From UBA11524 sp964383815 (GTDB lineage Bacteria; Bacillota; Clostridia; Christensenellales; Aristaeellaceae): a DNA stretch of 22,495 bases. The position numbers and the translations under genes are program-made. The notes below the pieces were generated by a model. That model was not told where the DNA came from. It saw nothing but the letters and a program-made list of their open reading frames with translations, and made no database searches. Shown piece by piece: positions 7,438 to 14,212 of the stretch; position 1 is the first letter of the stretch; every line of letters begins with the position of its first letter. The stretch covers positions 1 through 22,495 of the forward strand of contig CAYLIC010000034.1 in assembly GCA_964383815.1 (NCBI GenBank), in the 5' to 3' direction.

Positions 7438-8927
7438 GCAACAAGCCTGAGGAAATCAGCAGCATCCTGAAGGAACAAATCAAAAACTACAAATCCCACA
7501 TAGAGATGGCGGAGACTGGCACGGTGATCACCGTGGGCGACGGCATTGCCCGGGTGTACGGCCTGCGCTCCTGCATGGCAAACGAACTGCTGCGCTTTGA
7601 GGATGGCAGCTATGGAATGGCCCAGAACCTGGAGGAGGACACGGTATCCGTTGCGGTGCTTTCCGACAAGGACACCATCCACGAAGGCGCAACGGTGTAC
7701 CGCACAGGCCGCGCGCTGTCCGTTCCGGTGGGTGAAACGCTGCTGGGCCGTGTGGTGAATGCCCTGGGCCAGCCCATTGACGGCAAGGGTGACATTGCCA
7801 CCACAAAGACCCGCCCCATTGAGAGCGACGCGCCCGGCATTATTGAGCGCCAGAGCGTGAACGTGCCGCTGCAAACGGGCATCAAGGCCATTGACGCCAT
7901 GATCCCCATCGGCCGCGGACAGCGCGAGCTGATTATCGGCGACAGGCAGACCGGCAAGACTGCCATTGCGGTGGACACCATCATCAACCAAAAGGGTCAA
8001 AACGTGCTGTGCGTGTATGTTGCCATTGGGCAGAAGCGCACCTCCGTTGTGCAGATTGCCAACGAGCTGGAGCGCGCCGGTGCCATGGAATACACCATCA
8101 TCGTTTCCGCCTCTGCGGCGGAAAGCGCACCCCTGCAGTACATTGCGCCCTATTCCGGCTGCGCGATGGCGGAATATTTCCGGGAGCAGGGCAAGGACGT
8201 GCTGATTGTGTACGACGACCTGTCCAAGCATGCGGTGGCATACCGGGCCCTGTCCCTGCTGATCCGCCGCCCGCCGGGCCGCGAGGCGTATCCGGGCGAT
8301 GTGTTCTACCTGCACTCCCGCCTGCTGGAGCGCGCGGCCTGCGTGCACAAGGATTTCGGCGGCGGCTCCATCACGGCGCTGCCCATCATCGAAACCCAGG
8401 CCGGTGACGTTTCCGCCTACATTCCCACCAATGTGATTTCCATCACCGATGGACAGATTTTCCTGGAAACGGAGCTGTTCCACTCCGGCATTCGCCCGGC
8501 TATCAACCCCGGCATCTCTGTGAGCCGCGTGGGCGGCAGCGCCCAGCTGAAGGCCATGAAGAAGGTGGCTGGCGAGCTGAAGCTGCTCTACGCCCAGTAC
8601 CTGGAGCTGAAAACCTTCTCCCAGTTTGGCTCCGACCTGGATGCGGACACCAAGTTCCGCCTGGCTCTGGGGGAGCGCATTGTTGAGGTGCTCAAGCAGG
8701 ACAAGAACAGCCCCATTCGCGTGGGCTGCCAGGTGGCGATTGTGTACGCCGTCATCCATGGGTACCTGAACGATGTGCCCGTGAACAAGGTGCACGAGTG
8801 GGAGCTGCGCATGACAGACAAGCTGGAGGCCGAGCATCAGGACCTGCTGGTTCGCTTTGAGAACGGCTGCTTTGACGATGCGGATGTGAAGGAGCTGGAG
8901 GAGGCGCTGGCCTCCGTGCGGAGGTGA
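7434..8927 (+). CDS. atpA: F-type ATP synthase subunit alpha
   Basis: Alpha is the non-catalytic nucleotide-binding subunit of the F1 hexamer. The 497-residue protein has the beta-barrel domain with GDGIARVYGL at 35-44, the P-loop GDRQTGKT at 169-176, the Walker B region DVLIVYDDLSKHAVAYR near 255-271, and the ISVSRVGGSAQ motif whose Arg365 is the arginine finger reaching into the catalytic site. Length and motif order are normal for the family. Translation is likely coupled to atpH through the ATGA overlap. Confidence 0.98.
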   Translation: MSNKPEEISSILKEQIKNYKSHIEMAETGTVITVGDGIARVYGLRSCMANELLRFEDGSYGMAQNLEEDTVSVAVLSDKDTIHEGATVYRTGRALSVPVGETLLGRVVNALGQPIDGKGDIATTKTRPIESDAPGIIERQSVNVPLQTGIKAIDAMIPIGRGQRELIIGDRQTGKTAIAVDTIINQKGQNVLCVYVAIGQKRTSVVQIANELERAGAMEYTIIVSASAAESAPLQYIAPYSGCAMAEYFREQGKDVLIVYDDLSKHAVAYRALSLLIRRPPGREAYPGDVFYLHSRLLERAACVHKDFGGGSITALPIIETQAGDVSAYIPTNVISITDGQIFLETELFHSGIRPAINPGISVSRVGGSAQLKAMKKVAGELKLLYAQYLELKTFSQFGSDLDADTKFRLALGERIVEVLKQDKNSPIRVGCQVAIVYAVIHGYLNDVPVNKVHEWELRMTDKLEAEHQDLLVRFENGCFDDADVKELEEALASVRR

Positions 8928-8932
8928 GCTGA

Positions 8933-9733
8933 ATGGGTGCCAACACCAAAGCGCTGAAGTCCCGCATACGCTCGGTGGACAACACGCTGCACACCACACG
9001 GGCCATGGGCCTTGTGGCATCCTCCAAGATCCGCAAAGCTACCGAGGCCATGAACGGCGGCAAGCAGTACGCGGCGGCATTCAGCAGCGTGATTGACCTG
9101 CTGACAGCCTGCCCGGAATGCGCTGAAAGCCCGTATATGAACCGCACAGGGGACAAAACCTGCCTGGTGGTTATCGCCGGTGACAGGGGCCTGGCTGGCG
9201 GCTACAATGCCAATGTGTTCCGCTATGTGGCAGACATGCAGGCGGACAGCCTTGTGCCCATTGGCAAGCGTGCCTGCGAACGCTACCACGGGGAGTTCCT
9301 CTCCTCCGAGCACTTCACCGGCGCTAAGGCTACCCGTATGGCACGCCGGCTGTGCCAGGCATACCTTGATGGTGAATACGACAGGGTAGGCATTGTATAT
9401 ACCAGGTATGTGAGCATGATGGTGCAGGAGCCTTGCGTTGTGTGGCTCCTGCCACTGGAGCGCACTGAGGAGCAGAAGGCTGTTTCCGCCATCTTCGAGC
9501 CGGATGAGGCCAGCATCCTGAACACTGCCGTGCCCGACTATGTGGCTGGTGTGCTGATGCGCTGCGTGCGGGAAAGCTACGCCTGCGAAACCGCTGCCCG
9601 CCGCATGGCCATGGACGCTGCCGGAAAGAACGCTCAGGCCATGATTGATGACCTGCAGCTGCAGTACAACCGGGCGCGGCAGGGTGCCATTACCCAGGAG
9701 ATTACCGAGATTGTCGCCGGTGCAGGCGAGTGA
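8933..9733 (+). CDS. atpG: F-type ATP synthase subunit gamma
   Basis: Gamma is the central rotor shaft. The N-terminal helix TLHTTRAMGLVASSKIRKA near 18-36 and the C-terminal helix NAQAMIDDLQLQYNRARQGAITQEITEIV near 230-258 form the expected antiparallel coiled coil, and VVIAGDRGLAGGYNANV near 76-92 marks the globular domain. At 266 residues it is about 20 shorter than the usual 285-290, with the loss in the less conserved middle. A GGAGGTGA ribosome site overlaps the end of atpA, with five bases between the genes. Confidence 0.95.
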   Translation: MGANTKALKSRIRSVDNTLHTTRAMGLVASSKIRKATEAMNGGKQYAAAFSSVIDLLTACPECAESPYMNRTGDKTCLVVIAGDRGLAGGYNANVFRYVADMQADSLVPIGKRACERYHGEFLSSEHFTGAKATRMARRLCQAYLDGEYDRVGIVYTRYVSMMVQEPCVVWLLPLERTEEQKAVSAIFEPDEASILNTAVPDYVAGVLMRCVRESYACETAARRMAMDAAGKNAQAMIDDLQLQYNRARQGAITQEITEIVAGAGE

Positions 9734-9763
9734 ACCACCCAATAGAGTAAGGGGGTATTACCT

Positions 9764-11161
9764 TTGGCAAATACGAACACGGGCAAGGTCGCCCAGGTTA
9801 TGGGGCCTGTGGTGGACGTCCGTTTTGAGGGAGGCCAGCTGCCGCCCATCCACAGCGCGCTGACCATGATGATTGGTGAGCGCAAGCTGACCTGCGAGGT
9901 GGCCCAGCACATTGGCGACAACACCGTGCGGTGCATCGCCATGGCCTCCACCGATGGCCTTCAGCGGGATGTGGATGTGACCGACACCGGTGCACCCATC
10001 AGCGTTCCCGTGGGCCGCAAAACCCTGGGGCGCATCTTCAACGTGCTGGGCGAAACCGTGGACAACGGCGAGGCTGTTGAGGCCGAGCGCTGGGACATCC
10101 ACCGCCCTGCGCCCTCCTTTGACGAGCTGGCAACCTCTACCGAAATTCTGGAAACCGGCATCAAGGTCATCGACCTGATCTGCCCCTATGCCAAGGGCGG
10201 CAAGATTGGCCTGTTTGGCGGCGCCGGCGTGGGTAAGACTGTGCTGATTATGGAGCTGATTAACAACATTGCCAAGCAGCACAACGGCCTGTCCGTGTTC
10301 ACGGGCGTTGGCGAGCGCACCCGCGAGGGTAACGACCTTTACAACGAGATGAAGGAATCCGGCGTGCTGGCAAACACCGCCCTGGTGTACGGCCAGATGA
10401 ATGAGCCTCCGGGAGCCCGTATGCGCGTGGGCCTGTCTGGTTTAACCATGGCGGAGTATTTCCGCGACGAGGAAAACCAGGACGTGCTGCTCTTCATCGA
10501 CAACATTTTCCGCTTCACCCAGGCTGGCTCCGAGGTGTCTGCTCTGCTGGGCCGTATGCCCTCGGCTGTGGGTTATCAGCCTACGCTGGCGACGGAAATG
10601 GGTACCCTGCAGGAGCGCATCACTTCCACACGGAAAGGTTCCATCACGTCCATTCAGGCCGTGTATGTGCCTGCGGACGACCTGACGGACCCGGCGCCTG
10701 CCACAACCTTCTCCCACCTGGATGCAACCACGGTGCTGTCCCGCGCCATTGCCTCCCAGGGCATTTACCCGGCTGTTGATCCCCTGGAATCCACCAGCCG
10801 TGTGCTGAGCCCCGATGTGGTTGGCGAAGAACATTATGCTGTGGCCCGCGAGGTGCAGCGCATCCTCCAGCGATACAACGAGCTGATGGACATCATTGCC
10901 ATCATGGGTATGGACGAGCTTTCTGACGAAGACAAGCTGCTGGTGGGCCGCGCCCGTAAGATTCAGCGCTTCCTGTCCCAGCCGTTTGCGGTTTCCGAAA
11001 AGTTCACAGGCTTCCCCGGCGTGTATGTGCCCGTCAGCGAAACGATTCGCGGCTTCCGGGAGATTATCGAGGGCAAGCACGACAGCCTGCCTGAGTCCGC
11101 ATTCCTGTTCGCTGGCACCATCGACGATGTGGTCGCCAAGGCGAAGAAGGTGCAGGCATGA
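9764..11161 (+). CDS. atpD: F-type ATP synthase subunit beta
   Basis: Beta carries the catalytic sites for ATP synthesis and hydrolysis. The 465-residue protein has the P-loop GGAGVGKT at 152-159, the catalytic GERTREGNDLY at 183-193, the Walker B VLLFIDNIFRF at 241-251, the family signature AVDPLESTSR at 337-346, and DELSDED at 384-390, the lever that contacts gamma and epsilon. The start is a TTG (then Ala) supported by an AAGGGGG site about nine bases upstream; no in-frame ATG is closer to the homologous N terminus. It overlaps atpC by four bases. Confidence 0.98.
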   Translation: MANTNTGKVAQVMGPVVDVRFEGGQLPPIHSALTMMIGERKLTCEVAQHIGDNTVRCIAMASTDGLQRDVDVTDTGAPISVPVGRKTLGRIFNVLGETVDNGEAVEAERWDIHRPAPSFDELATSTEILETGIKVIDLICPYAKGGKIGLFGGAGVGKTVLIMELINNIAKQHNGLSVFTGVGERTREGNDLYNEMKESGVLANTALVYGQMNEPPGARMRVGLSGLTMAEYFRDEENQDVLLFIDNIFRFTQAGSEVSALLGRMPSAVGYQPTLATEMGTLQERITSTRKGSITSIQAVYVPADDLTDPAPATTFSHLDATTVLSRAIASQGIYPAVDPLESTSRVLSPDVVGEEHYAVAREVQRILQRYNELMDIIAIMGMDELSDEDKLLVGRARKIQRFLSQPFAVSEKFTGFPGVYVPVSETIRGFREIIEGKHDSLPESAFLFAGTIDDVVAKAKKVQA

Positions 11162-11412
11162 GAACATTTCTGCTGAACATTTCCACGCCGGACGGCAGCG
11201 TGTTTTCCGGGCAGGCGGTTATGCTGACTGTCCGCGGCCTGGAGGGCGACCTGGCTGTGCTGGCAGGGCATGTGCCCTTCATCACCACGGTGAAGCCGTG
11301 CAATGTGAAGGTTGTGCTGGAGGACGGCACGGAGAAGATTGGTCATTCCGATGGGGGACTTTTGACAGTTGGTACCGATGGGGTGACGCTGCTGGGGTCT
11401 TTCTGCTGGTAA
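11158..11412 (+). CDS. atpC: F-type ATP synthase subunit epsilon, beta-sandwich domain only
   Basis: Epsilon contacts gamma and the c-ring; in most bacteria its C-terminal helices can inhibit ATP hydrolysis. Here the protein is only 84 residues. It contains the N-terminal ten-strand sandwich with LEGDLAVLAGHVPFITTV near 24-41 and a terminal DGGLLTVGTDGVTLLG, then stops. The usual helical domain (about 45-50 further residues) is absent, and the operon terminator begins a few bases after the stop, so no shifted frame hides it. The ATGA overlap with atpD supports coupled translation. The loss is probably natural rather than a recent truncation, since the end is clean. Confidence 0.92.
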   Translation: MRTFLLNISTPDGSVFSGQAVMLTVRGLEGDLAVLAGHVPFITTVKPCNVKVVLEDGTEKIGHSDGGLLTVGTDGVTLLGSFCW

Positions 11413-11416
11413 AATG

Positions 11417-11454
11417 AACGGGCGCGTACCTGCATGGATACGCGCCCGTTTTTT
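11417..11454 (+). terminator. Terminator of the atp operon, bidirectional
   Basis: A perfect 11-bp stem (acgggcgcgta / tacgcgcccgt) closes a 10-base loop and is followed by six T residues. On the other strand it is followed by TTCATTTT, and it lies directly after the DUF3795-type gene stop, so it can serve both converging transcripts. Confidence 0.92.
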
Positions 11455-11752
11455 ATGTATTCTGTTGATGATAGGCATCTGCCAGGTCTTGCAGTTCCTG
11501 AACCACATGGGGTCGCCAGGAAATTTTTCTGGTCAGGTCTGCACAGGGAAATTTCCGGCACAGCCCGCAGAACTGCACACCGTGCTCCTTTGAACAGCGG
11601 TGAATGGGGCAGCCACCAGATTGTGTCCACTCCTAGCAGTGACCATTGGACGCTGTGCAGCCTTGGCACAGACCATCCTTCTTCTTCTTGCAGCCGGTGC
11701 AGCATTCGCCGCAGGCAGTAACGGCGGAAAAATCAATGGGTTCGTCAGCCAA
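11453..11752 (-). pseudogene. DUF3795-type Cys-rich protein interrupted by one in-frame TAG
   Basis: One reading frame of 100 codons runs from a TTG that overlaps the degV end to a TAA at the atp terminator, broken only by TAG at codon 40 (11635-11633). Before the stop it reads ACGECCTGCKKKKDGLCQGC; after it, EWTQSGGCPIHRCSKEHG, then QFCGLCRKFPC, and an ending like ISWRPHVVQELQDLADAY. These cysteine clusters fit the small metal-binding DUF3795 family as I know it, in which one unbroken protein of about 100 residues is usual. Conservation on both sides of the TAG argues for a recent single-base change from a sense codon such as CAG, AAG or GAG, an assembly error, or amber decoding. TAG is a rare but real stop here (spoIIP). 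Function of the family is unknown. Confidence 0.75.
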
Positions 11753-12590
11753 TGAACAGCACCCCAAGGGTACCCGGGCCGCAGTGGCTGGAAATCACGC
11801 TGCCTGCACGGGTGATGAGAATCTCGCTGAAGTGGTGCAGCTCCTCCAGCTGATCCTTGATGGCGGCGATAATCTCCTCGTCGCAGCCGGAATGGGTGAT
11901 GAACACCCGGTCGGGCCGGGAATCCAGCAGGTCGTCCTTCATGTCGGCAACATATTCAGTCAGCACATGGCGCATGCGGCCACGATATTTTTTGCCGGGC
12001 GTCATGGCACCATTCGTCACGGAAATGCGCGGGTGCAGCCGCAGGGCGCCGCCAGCCAGCGCTGCCAGGCCGGAGCAGCGCCCGCCCCGGTGCAGGTAGG
12101 ACAGCGTATCCACCACGAAGCTGGCGCGCACCCTGGGGGTAATCTCTGCCAGGTGCCGGACGATTTCATCCAGGGATGCGCCGCGCTGGGCCAGCTCGGC
12201 TGCTTCAATCACCTGCAGGCCCACGCCGGTAGACAGGTTTTGCGAGTCAATCACGCGGATGTGCTCCTGGGCGTTCAGCTCCCTAGCGGCATTGCACATG
12301 TTCTGATAGGTAACGGACATGCTGGACGAAATGGAGAAGCAGACAATCTCCTTGCCCTCCGCCAGGTAGGGACGGAAAAGCTGCTTAATTTCTTCCACCG
12401 ATGCGGCAGAGGTTTTGGGTGTGGTTTTATGGGCGTCCGACCAGCTGTAGATCTCATCGGGTGTGATGCTCTTGCCGTCCAGGTATTCGTCGGTGCCCAG
12501 CAGAACGTGCAAAGGCATGATGGCAATATCGTAGCGGGCGAGCAGCTCCGCCGACAGGTCGCAGGTACTGTCGGAGATGATTTGAACCAT
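11745..12590 (-). CDS. DegV family fatty-acid-binding protein
   Basis: DegV/FakB proteins bind a fatty acid for phosphorylation by the FakA kinase, feeding exogenous fatty acids into phospholipids. The 281-residue protein opens with VQIISDSTCDLSAELLARYDIAIMPL, contains the TSAASVEEIKQLF block near 60-72, the fatty-acid head-group region ISSSMSVTYQN near 87-97 and the later LSYLHRGGRCSGLAAL near 163-178, a strong family marker. No fakA is seen here, so the precise lipid role is inferred. An AAAGGAGC site lies before the ATG. It has its own promoter, divergent from the QueG-like gene, and is followed by the broken DUF3795-type gene. Confidence 0.92.
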   Translation of the reverse strand: MVQIISDSTCDLSAELLARYDIAIMPLHVLLGTDEYLDGKSITPDEIYSWSDAHKTTPKTSAASVEEIKQLFRPYLAEGKEIVCFSISSSMSVTYQNMCNAARELNAQEHIRVIDSQNLSTGVGLQVIEAAELAQRGASLDEIVRHLAEITPRVRASFVVDTLSYLHRGGRCSGLAALAGGALRLHPRISVTNGAMTPGKKYRGRMRHVLTEYVADMKDDLLDSRPDRVFITHSGCDEEIIAAIKDQLEELHHFSEILITRAGSVISSHCGPGTLGVLFIG

Positions 12591-12626
12591 GGGTAAGCTC
12601 CTTTCTTTCCTCCGGGAGATATACTC

Positions 12627-12654
12627 ATTATACCATAGGTTTGTGAACTGAAAA
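12627..12654 (-). promoter_or_regulatory. Promoter of degV
   Basis: On the minus strand a TATAAT box at 12632-12627 is preceded by TGG, giving an extended -10 (TGnTATAAT). TTTTCA lies 16 bases further upstream as a moderate -35. Initiation near 12620 leaves about 30 bases of leader. Confidence 0.75.
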
Positions 12655-12662
12655 AGAAACTT

Positions 12663-12691
12663 TTTTCATTTTTACGGATTTATGTTATACT
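12663..12691 (+). promoter_or_regulatory. Promoter of the QueG-like gene
   Basis: TATACT at 12686-12691 is preceded by TGT, an extended -10, with TTTTCA at 12663-12668 and a 17-base spacer. It diverges from the degV promoter; the two -35 boxes are only eight bases apart, so the polymerase sites may compete. Confidence 0.7.
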
Positions 12692-12710
12692 TTTCGCGGA
12701 GGTGCAGCCA

Positions 12711-13577
12711 ATGGACGTGATTTCCCGGCTGAACGAGACCGGTTTTGCCCATGTGATGATCCTGGACGGTGCGGCGTGCGGCGCCGATGCGAAGGCTCTG
12801 GTGCTGGCCCTGTGGACTTATCAGGCGGAAAAGGATGTGCCCCGGGCAGAGGCATGGGTGCACCCGTACTATCCTGCCTCCCACCGGGCGTACAAGGCGG
12901 CGCAACAGTTTGCCCGGGAGGCAACCGCTGCAGGCCTGCCCACCTGCGTCCGTGATGATATTCTCCTCAAGCCTATCTTTGCCAGGCTGCCGGGCCTTTC
13001 CCAGGGGAGAAACACCCTTTCGTACCTGGCGGGCGAGGGGAGCCGCTTTCACGCGAAACTCTTTGCGGTGGATGCGCCCCTGCCGCCTACGGTACGCCTG
13101 GAAGCGGCGGCACATGACCGCCACTGCGATGGATGCACCAGGTGCATGGAGGCGTGTCCCACGGGGGCCATTACCCCGGATGGATTTATAAGGGAGCGAT
13201 GCCTGCGAAACTGGATGCTCTCCGGCAAGGCAGTGCCGGAGGACTTGCGCTGCGCCATGGGCAACAGACTGATTGGCTGCGACACCTGCCAGCGGTGCTG
13301 TCCACACAATCCGCCTGCCACGGGAGAAGCAGGCCTTCCGGCGCCGCTCCTCCGGCTGCTGACGGAGCCAAAGACCATGGCGGTAGAGCTGCGGGATGTG
13401 ATTGGCGCCAACCTGACCCTGCCCAACCGGCTGCTGTCCCAGGCCTGTCTGCTGGCAGGCAACAGCGGCAGAAAAGACCTGCTGCCCGCCCTGGCAGGAC
13501 TGCGGGAGCATCCATCCCCAGTGGTGCGGGAGCACGCCGCATGGGCAGCAGAACGGCTGCTGAATGCAGAAAAGTGA
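12711..13577 (+). CDS. QueG-like 4Fe-4S protein (short epoxyqueuosine reductase homologue)
   Basis: QueG reduces epoxyqueuosine to queuosine in tRNA, using cobalamin and two 4Fe-4S clusters. The 288-residue protein has an N-terminal region resembling part of DUF1730 (CVRDDILLKPIFARLPGLSQGRNTL near 79-103), two cluster motifs CDGCTRCMEACP (139-150) and CDTCQRCCPHN (190-200), and a C-terminal HEAT-like helix pair (LREHPSPVVREHAAWAAERL). It is about 90 residues shorter than typical QueG, mainly at the N terminus, and the usual GWIGKNT motif reads LSQGRNT. It may be a queuosine enzyme or a relative with another substrate. The ATG at 12711 is chosen over a GTG at 12702 because GGAGGTG fits it. Confidence 0.72.
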   Translation: MDVISRLNETGFAHVMILDGAACGADAKALVLALWTYQAEKDVPRAEAWVHPYYPASHRAYKAAQQFAREATAAGLPTCVRDDILLKPIFARLPGLSQGRNTLSYLAGEGSRFHAKLFAVDAPLPPTVRLEAAAHDRHCDGCTRCMEACPTGAITPDGFIRERCLRNWMLSGKAVPEDLRCAMGNRLIGCDTCQRCCPHNPPATGEAGLPAPLLRLLTEPKTMAVELRDVIGANLTLPNRLLSQACLLAGNSGRKDLLPALAGLREHPSPVVREHAAWAAERLLNAEK

Positions 13578-13605
13578 AAACCTGCAAGAAAATTTGGGAA
13601 AACCC

Positions 13606-13635
13606 TTGCAATTTGGGCACAAGATGTGGTATACT
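13606..13635 (+). promoter_or_regulatory. Promoter of rplS
   Basis: TTGCAA at 13606-13611 and TATACT at 13630-13635 are 18 bases apart, and TGG directly before the -10 gives an extended -10 element. It starts about 28 bases after the QueG-like gene stop and produces a leader of about 90 bases. Confidence 0.75.
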
Positions 13636-13661
13636 CATTGGGTGACATACGGGCGGTCCGC

Positions 13662-13700
13662 TGTCCGTGATTTCTGTGTGCGCGTCACACGAAACGGACA
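13662..13700 (+). promoter_or_regulatory. Structured rplS leader, candidate L19 autoregulatory RNA
   Basis: Within the rplS leader a 7-bp stem (tgtccgt 13662-13668 / acggaca 13694-13700) encloses an asymmetric internal loop and a 5-bp stem (gtgtg 13676-13680 / cacac 13686-13690) with a 5-base loop. Firmicutes are known to carry an L19 leader in this position that binds the protein product. Position and shape fit; I did not compare it with a covariance model. Confidence 0.5.
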
Positions 13701-13731
13701 TGAACGTCTATGAGGGAAGGAGGCACATTCC

Positions 13732-14082
13732 ATGAGCGAAATTATCCGTTCTATCGAAGCAGCGCAGCTCCGTACCGATCTGCCCAAGATCACCGTGGGC
13801 GACACCGTCCGCGTGTGGGTGAAGGTTGTTGAGGGCAGCCGCGAGCGTCTGCAGGCGTTCGAGGGTACTGTGATCGCTATGCGCAACGGCGGCATCCGCG
13901 AGACCTTTACGGTTCGTCGCGTGTCCTATGGCATCGGCGTTGAGCGTACGTTCCCGATCCACTCTCCCCGCGTGGATCACGTTGAGGTGATCCGTCACGG
14001 CAAGGTGCGCCGCGCCAAGCTGTACTACCTGCGTTCTCTGCAGGGCAAGGCAGCCAAGATCAAGGAGATCAAGCGCGTGTAA
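13732..14082 (+). CDS. rplS: 50S ribosomal protein L19
   Basis: L19 lies at the 30S-50S interface of the ribosome. The 116-residue length is typical and the sequence shows the family features: IRSIEAAQLRTDLP at the start, GDTVRVWVKVVEGSRERLQAFEGTVIA near 23-49, VRRVSYGIGVERTFPIHSP near 61-79, and a basic end VRRAKLYYLRSLQGKAAKIKE. An AGGAGG site precedes the ATG. It is a single gene here, with its own promoter and terminator, unlike the rpsP-rimM-trmD-rplS cluster common in other bacteria. Confidence 0.98.
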   Translation: MSEIIRSIEAAQLRTDLPKITVGDTVRVWVKVVEGSRERLQAFEGTVIAMRNGGIRETFTVRRVSYGIGVERTFPIHSPRVDHVEVIRHGKVRRAKLYYLRSLQGKAAKIKEIKRV

Positions 14083-14112
14083 TCCCCGGGAAGGAAAACT
14101 TGCTTGCAAAAG

Positions 14113-14139
14113 AAGAGAGCTTCGGCTCTCTTTTTTTTT
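14113..14139 (+). terminator. Terminator of rplS
   Basis: An 8-bp stem (aagagagc / gctctctt) capped by the stable tetraloop TTCG is followed by a run of T residues to 14139. Confidence 0.93.
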
Positions 14140-14153
14140 GCTGCGCGTGGAAG

Positions 14154-14183
14154 GACATATTTCCTGCCCAGCCGCCATATGCA
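14154..14183 (+). promoter_or_regulatory. Candidate SigE-type promoter of spoIVA
   Basis: GACATATTT at 14154-14162 resembles the SigE -35 (ATATT core), and CATATGCA at 14176-14183 partly matches the SigE -10 (CATACANT), with 14 bases between cores. In Bacillus subtilis spoIVA is a mother-cell SigE gene, so motif and context agree. The -10 match is imperfect. Confidence 0.5.
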
Positions 14184-14212
14184 TGGATAAGCGTTGGTGA
14201 GGAGGGACATCC

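Noticed and set aside
6798..9020. A 740-codon open frame on the minus strand opposite atpF-atpA
   Set aside because: It is an antisense shadow of highly conserved ATP synthase genes in GC-rich DNA. It has no ribosome site, low-complexity His/Leu-rich content and no recognisable domain.
11633..11635. Selenocysteine or pyrrolysine as the leading explanation of the in-frame stop
   Set aside because: The codon is TAG, so selenocysteine is excluded. No pyl genes are in the window, and TAG is used as a normal stop by spoIIP. It remains only an alternative.
11413..11744. Non-coding intergenic region
   Set aside because: One minus-strand frame reads as a conserved Cys-rich protein apart from a TAG, so it is listed as an interrupted gene rather than empty sequence.
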